A DNA stretch of 36,516 nucleotides from Thermoplasmata archaeon. GTDB lineage: Archaea; Thermoplasmatota; Thermoplasmata; Methanomassiliicoccales; Methanomethylophilaceae. Location of the stretch: positions 1 through 36,516 of the forward strand of contig SUSZ01000002.1 of NCBI GenBank assembly GCA_015063165.1, given 5' to 3'. Shown here piece by piece: positions 33,901 to 36,516 of the stretch. Positions within the stretch are counted from its first letter, which is position 1. Each line of letters begins with the position of its first letter. A program made the position numbers and the translations under genes. The notes below the pieces were generated by a model. The model was not told the origin of the DNA and ran no database searches. It saw only the letters and a program-made list of their open reading frames with translations.

Positions 33901-34706
33901 ACGCCGGCGCTTGGAAATCCAAGAAGGACCTGGCCGAGATCTTCCTGAGCTCCAACGGATACGCCTATGGTGGAAAGAAGAACGGGGTGAAGATGATGAA
34001 GCAGTTCGCCAACGTCCTCGCCAGCGTATCTGTCTCGGTGAACTCCGGAGTCTCCCGCAGCACGGATCCCCTGGACGGGTCCACCATTCTGGGGGATATC
34101 GGAGGCCTCGCCGCCGCTTCCCAGTATCTGTCCGGGAAGAAGGTCGAGATGTACAGCGCCGACAGCTCGGACAAGTCTGATGTCTTCGTCGAGGGGATGG
34201 ACGCGAGGATCGTCCGCGCCACTAGCGCCAGGCTGTTCAATCCCAGGTGGATCTCGGAGATGAAGGCCAACGGATACAGGGGAGCCAGCGAGATAGGCTC
34301 CATGGTCACGGTGCTCTTCGGATGGCAGTCCACGTCGGGAGCGGTGAACGATATTGTCTTCGACAAGGTGGTCGAGACTTATGTCGAGGATCGTGAGAAC
34401 AGGGATTTCCTGGCAGGGAGCAACATCCACGCCCTGGAGGAGCTCGAGAGACGCCTTCTCGAGGCGGAGAGCAGAGGCTTGTGGAAGGCTTCCGAGGACC
34501 TGCTGGAGATCCTCCGGAACGATTACCTGGACCTGGAGGCCGACCTGGAAGAGTCTTCGGGCGACGGCGAGAAGCAGGGCGGGAGTGTAGACGTGTTCAC
34601 TTCAGACGATCTGGAGGAGTGGAGAGCCAAGCTTTACGATGCGATAGGGGCCGCCGAATCCTTCGCGGACGATGCCGAAGGCTCTGCAAAACAGAAGCGG
34701 GCCTGA
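30918..34706 (+). CDS. cobN: CobN/magnesium-chelatase-H family protein
   Basis: 1262 residues, the usual size of CobN-type large chelatase subunits, which bind the tetrapyrrole and insert or remove a metal together with ATPase partners (CobS/T, ChlI/D types). Family stretches include VLNNFPCMGAEANVGNAIGLDSLESTVRLM near 356-386, MGAHGLAENLPGKG near 538-551 and the C-terminal AYGGKKNGVKMMKQFANVLASVSVSVNSG (about 1013-1042). It is predicted cytoplasmic, and the ribosome binding site GGTGA overlaps the ATPase stop. No ChlI/D partner is in the window. Methanogens normally insert cobalt with small CbiX/CfbA enzymes, so in this operon the job may be salvage of an imported tetrapyrrole, comparable to HmuS in anaerobic heme operons. 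The function is inference; the family is clear. Symbol given for the family. Confidence 0.88.
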   Translation: MSGEEEVRPSIVAVVWEGEAPSIRRIKGRLGCDLELYTQTYMDSHGMSLSSLVERMRRAEVTLLHSLSKELFESLLPELKPYLQECRVISHGTASSVLISNVRPEVSAKAAEYLAVKGDENMFRLFDFLEKEFAGKPGDPLPCVSVPKDSLVSPADGSLVANIDDYMRSLVPEGASRMVAVVGSSSAYDEDRMASERELCRALMDEGVYPILFYIGYGSGPEGKAIDLCEAVKKYCFRDGSPIIGAIVKPSRCSPKHGAEGTRWIEELDIPVFQPVMLSYSSLQEWMEGDGITREVAFQVFGPELEGAISPIVMGSDIGMERSDSTIRTTLPERMRKIAARVRSVCDLRSKPNPEKKVLIVLNNFPCMGAEANVGNAIGLDSLESTVRLMRSMAAVGYDVDVPSSGEDLRRTIFEKKAISDFRWTSASDIVHSGGAMYQMDDREYREFFGSLPESNKEDMLRTWGEPPGSAMVYEGRILIPAVSFGNVAVAVQPKRGCYGSRCDGEVCRILHDPNCPPTHQFLAFYRYFETIWGADAIIDMGAHGLAENLPGKGVGLSSGCYPDIVAGSVPTIYPYCCSAGFSGLGAKRRLYAVLTSHMEPVSERTRLYGPFQELDSMLSDLPSAQGSPERSEALREMLVAKASECGFDASGPLEKCVHAVREQLSRITTSFVNKGLHVLGEKPSDDDLADLVASAMSSGSSETSLPGLCARIRGMDLPELVGDRGANKDAIESVYEDSRSVVDLVLRGEPAQKHFQTAYGLTPSVSQEQELAGFASRMERLCQSVRESDEIGAVLNALNGGFVPAGPPGSLADGNDRAVPSGRNLHGKGTDNMPTRTAWVTGSRIADLTVERYLEEHGEHPESIGLFWMLTDHISTGGESMCQMMRLLGTEPRWEPDGKFAGYRILPLEELGRPRVDISVDISSLIRDGLRSSVDVIDSIIDEVSDLDEPLDLNPVRKHTLESIKKGLSEYESKSRIFGAPPGSTSSAVSLAIYAGAWKSKKDLAEIFLSSNGYAYGGKKNGVKMMKQFANVLASVSVSVNSGVSRSTDPLDGSTILGDIGGLAAASQYLSGKKVEMYSADSSDKSDVFVEGMDARIVRATSARLFNPRWISEMKANGYRGASEIGSMVTVLFGWQSTSGAVNDIVFDKVVETYVEDRENRDFLAGSNIHALEELERRLLEAESRGLWKASEDLLEILRNDYLDLEADLEESSGDGEKQGGSVDVFTSDDLEEWRAKLYDAIGAAESFADDAEGSAKQKRA

Positions 34707-34714
34707 TTCTTCTC

Positions 34715-35479
34715 TCAGATTGCGAAATCTGAGCGTTCTCCGTCGATGAAGACGGATATCGCAGAATCCTGCAGATCGTACACGGACACGCGGGTGACCG
34801 GGGCCTTCCTGGGGCATCCGGCCAACTCCATGAGGGATGCCATGCTGTTCGCGCCCTCCACCTGGGGGAGACCCTTCTCGATAGCCCTGAACTCTTCAAG
34901 ACCGCAGGCGCGTCCCTGGAGGTCGGCTTCCGTCTCGAACCCTGACACGTAGAAGCTCGTGAGGACGTCCGAGCCGTAGGTGACGGTCATCCTGTCGTCT
35001 ATGAACTCGATCGCCGCAGAGCGCGTCCTGTCGCAGAGCAGTAGGTGGCATTCTCCGCCGGAGCAGTAGACGTCCTTCTCGGACAGCATCCTTACGGCCA
35101 TGCCGACCGAATCGGCGTTGTCAAGCAGGAAACGCACTGCCATGGACGCGTTCAGACGGTCCTTTCCCGACGCCGTTCCGGAGGTGACGCCCTTGTCCTT
35201 CACGCATATGTCGCAGATGCAGCACGCCAGCCCTGCGTCGTTCACGCCCTCGGTGACCAGGAGCGTGGAATGGGTTCCGACCGGAGCGATGCCGATGGAG
35301 GCGTGGCGGTTCACATAATCCGGGACCAGGACGATCTTCTCCTCGGCTTCCACGCTGCAGCAGGTGCCGAAAAGGTCCTTGTTGCAGGCGGCGGTCCCTA
35401 TGGGAGCGTCGAGGCTGTGCTCGTCGATGTATCTGCGTCCCTCTTCCCAGTCGTAGTCGTCGCAAATGGTCGCCTTCAT
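34715..35479 (-). CDS. Choloylglycine hydrolase/C45-like Ntn hydrolase
   Basis: 254 residues. The pattern of linear-amide hydrolases is visible: a likely nucleophile in GTCCS (Cys40, after Gly38-Thr39), VTEGVNDAGLACC (usual NEKGL region), VRFLLDNADSVGMAVRMLSEKDVY, then HLLLCDRTRSAAIEFIDDRMTV and a final TSFY strand like TNFY. An internal Cys would need self-cleavage after residue 39, as in C45 acyltransferases. Enzymes of this group split amide bonds in bile salts, penicillins, N-acyl amino acids or signals. The substrate is unknown; the Asn/Arg motif normally following the Cys is weak (VPDYVNRH). Its start overlaps the upstream membrane gene (ATGA), so the two are coupled. Confidence 0.7.
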   Translation of the reverse strand: MKATICDDYDWEEGRRYIDEHSLDAPIGTAACNKDLFGTCCSVEAEEKIVLVPDYVNRHASIGIAPVGTHSTLLVTEGVNDAGLACCICDICVKDKGVTSGTASGKDRLNASMAVRFLLDNADSVGMAVRMLSEKDVYCSGGECHLLLCDRTRSAAIEFIDDRMTVTYGSDVLTSFYVSGFETEADLQGRACGLEEFRAIEKGLPQVEGANSMASLMELAGCPRKAPVTRVSVYDLQDSAISVFIDGERSDFAI

Positions 35480-36174
35480 TCGATGTCACCGGTCTTGGCC
35501 TTGCATGGAGCGTCGTCGGACAGCAGCCTCTCCGCTATGCGGGTCAAGGGAACGAACTCGAAGTAGCGGTCGTAGACCTTGGTCGTTATGAAAGCGACGA
35601 AATAGCCTGTGATGAACGCAGACACGAGGGTTCCCAGTCCGAGATCCACGATCGTCCCGAGGGCGAGATAGCAGATCACAGCGGAAAGCGCTATGCAGGT
35701 GAGGTCGAAAGTGGTCTTCATCACCTTGTATTTTATCCTGTAGGTGATGACGACGTCGCGGATGAACAGGTCCACCGGGAGAAGTGGGATGTAGCATCTC
35801 ATGAAGAACGAGACCCCGAAGAACAGCAGGACATGGGCGACCACGATGTAGACGAGGTCGAGCTCGACGGATTTGGGAAGGTCCGCGAGGGTAGCCTTCA
35901 TGAAGTTCAGAAAGAATCCGAACAGGATCGTCACCACGATGGAGAAGGCGTAGCTGGCGCTCAGCTTTTTCGTGATCATTACGCATAAGCACACCAGGAC
36001 CAGCTGGTAGATGACGTTCCACGTTCCGAAGTCGAGGAAAGGCAGCGCATAGCTGACCATCAGCGGTATAGACGATATGACCGTCACTCCGTATCCGCTC
36101 TGAATGAACAGGCAGACCGCGAACGCCACCAACAGAAGGCCGCACAGAAGCGCGAGCTCGCATGGGAATCTCAT
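35476..36174 (-). CDS. YczE/YyaS/YitT-like membrane protein (DUF6198 type)
   Basis: 232 residues, six or so membrane helices beginning at residue 7, with a charged cytoplasmic tail (RIAERLLSDDAPCKAKTGDIE). Landmarks: FIQSGYGVTVISSIPLMVSYALPFLDFGTWNVIYQLVLV and LLPVDLFIRDVV, followed by VKTTFD-like VMKTTFDLTC, as in the YczE family of uncharacterised membrane proteins. ATG 36174 begins a hydrophobic start; AGAAGAAAG precedes it. Its stop overlaps the start of the Ntn hydrolase gene by four bases, and a shared job such as export or sensing of the hydrolase substrate is possible. Transport has not been shown for the family as far as I know. Confidence 0.75.
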   Translation of the reverse strand: MRFPCELALLCGLLLVAFAVCLFIQSGYGVTVISSIPLMVSYALPFLDFGTWNVIYQLVLVCLCVMITKKLSASYAFSIVVTILFGFFLNFMKATLADLPKSVELDLVYIVVAHVLLFFGVSFFMRCYIPLLPVDLFIRDVVITYRIKYKVMKTTFDLTCIALSAVICYLALGTIVDLGLGTLVSAFITGYFVAFITTKVYDRYFEFVPLTRIAERLLSDDAPCKAKTGDIE

Positions 36175-36272
36175 CTTTCTTCTATCGCTCAGAATACCAT
36201 CTTCGTTCGGCGTAATGCGAGGTTGTTGTTAAAAATGACTGTTTTGCGATAAACCGTCTTAGATTTTTGATT

Positions 36273-36516
36273 TTAAGTACAAGAAACAAGTCGCTGTTTC
36301 AGAAGCTCGTTTCTATGATCCAGTTCGATAGAACGAGAATATAGCAGGCAGTCCATCGCGAGGTCCGAGCCAGTCTTCGATGCAGGGCCGAACTCGTCGC
36401 ATCTGTAGGGAAGGGGCGTCGCGTCCTTCTGATCCCTTCGTAGATTATCCTCATGTTCTTGCCGGACAGATCGGAGAAGTACATCCCGTGGATCCTGACT
36501 TCGGAGAATCCCGCCT
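36273..36516 (-). pseudogene. 3' end of a frameshifted gene entering from beyond the window
   Basis: On the minus strand, the frame from 36516 reads AGFSEVRIHGMYFSDLSGKN and ends near TAC GAA GGG. The next good frame begins DQKDATPLPYRCDEFGP, continues KTGSDLAMDCLLYSRSIELDHRNELLKQRL and stops at TAA 36273-36275. One extra G in the run of three at plus 36434-36436 would join them. Staying in the first frame gives an Arg/Ser-rich 61-residue tail to TGA 36299-36301. It is a recent frameshift or a sequencing error. The family is not recognised. The 97-bp gap to the YczE-like gene holds only A/T-rich sequence. Confidence 0.45.

Overview
The window reads as chromosomal DNA of an archaeon, most likely a host-associated methanogen of the Methanomassiliicoccales (Thermoplasmata). 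Archaeal hallmarks seen directly are Nop5, RadA, geranylgeranylglyceryl phosphate synthase, a THUMP-type tRNA G10 methylase, an MsvR-like V4R regulator, TATA boxes about 25 bp ahead of many start codons (leaderless mRNAs), and tRNAs mostly without encoded CCA. The order is inferred: a Gram-positive-like giant surface protein with BspA-type repeats, a choloylglycine-hydrolase-like protein, and above all the absence of TAG among the stop codons of all 29 intact genes (25 TGA, 4 TAA) fit the pyrrolysine-using gut methanogens. No pyl or methyltransferase gene lies in the window, so this remains an inference.

Layout. 1-3028: a small frameshifted ORF, then the minus-strand operon mtnA - class II aldolase - nop5 with ATGA overlaps. 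3104-5539: a V4R regulator convergent with the operon rtcA - arfC. 5646-6760: tRNA-Gly, two tRNA-Val, three strong hairpins with their own TATA boxes and T tracts (candidate small RNAs), and a 31-aa membrane protein whose promoter overlaps a perfect 22-bp palindrome. 6846-13891: an ALDH-like protein lacking the catalytic Cys, a radical-SAM-like protein without a cluster motif, a membrane-anchored exported protein, a three-gene operon (zinc ribbon, 101 aa, double-ACT), tRNA-Leu, DUF5654, a membrane AlbA_2/Schlafen-type protein and a 127-aa basic protein. 13892-15797: a hairpin-rich leader and an ABC-class (PF09818) ATPase. 15822-17105: operon for GGGP synthase, a double zinc ribbon protein and a 58-aa membrane protein. 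17271-25508: one giant surface-protein gene interrupted by a single in-frame TAG. 25664-27623: radA - trmG10. 27918-34706: ABC importer (binding protein, permease, ATPase) with a CobN-like chelatase. 34715-36174: YczE-like membrane protein and a choloylglycine-hydrolase-family protein. 36273-36516: the 3' end of a frameshifted gene running off the window.

The most striking object is the giant gene. The TAG at 19824-19826 replaces an aromatic codon inside one unit of a tenfold repeat, the reading frame continues for 850 more codons, and only the downstream part carries the C-terminal membrane anchor. In an organism that decodes UAG (as pyrrolysine) the codon could decide between a shed 1894-residue form and an anchored 2745-residue form. 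A plain nonsense mutation is the competing explanation.

Second in interest are the cluster of hairpin RNAs among the tRNAs, the structured leader before the PF09818 ATPase, and the importer-chelatase operon, which may handle a tetrapyrrole (corrinoid or heme) or cobalt.
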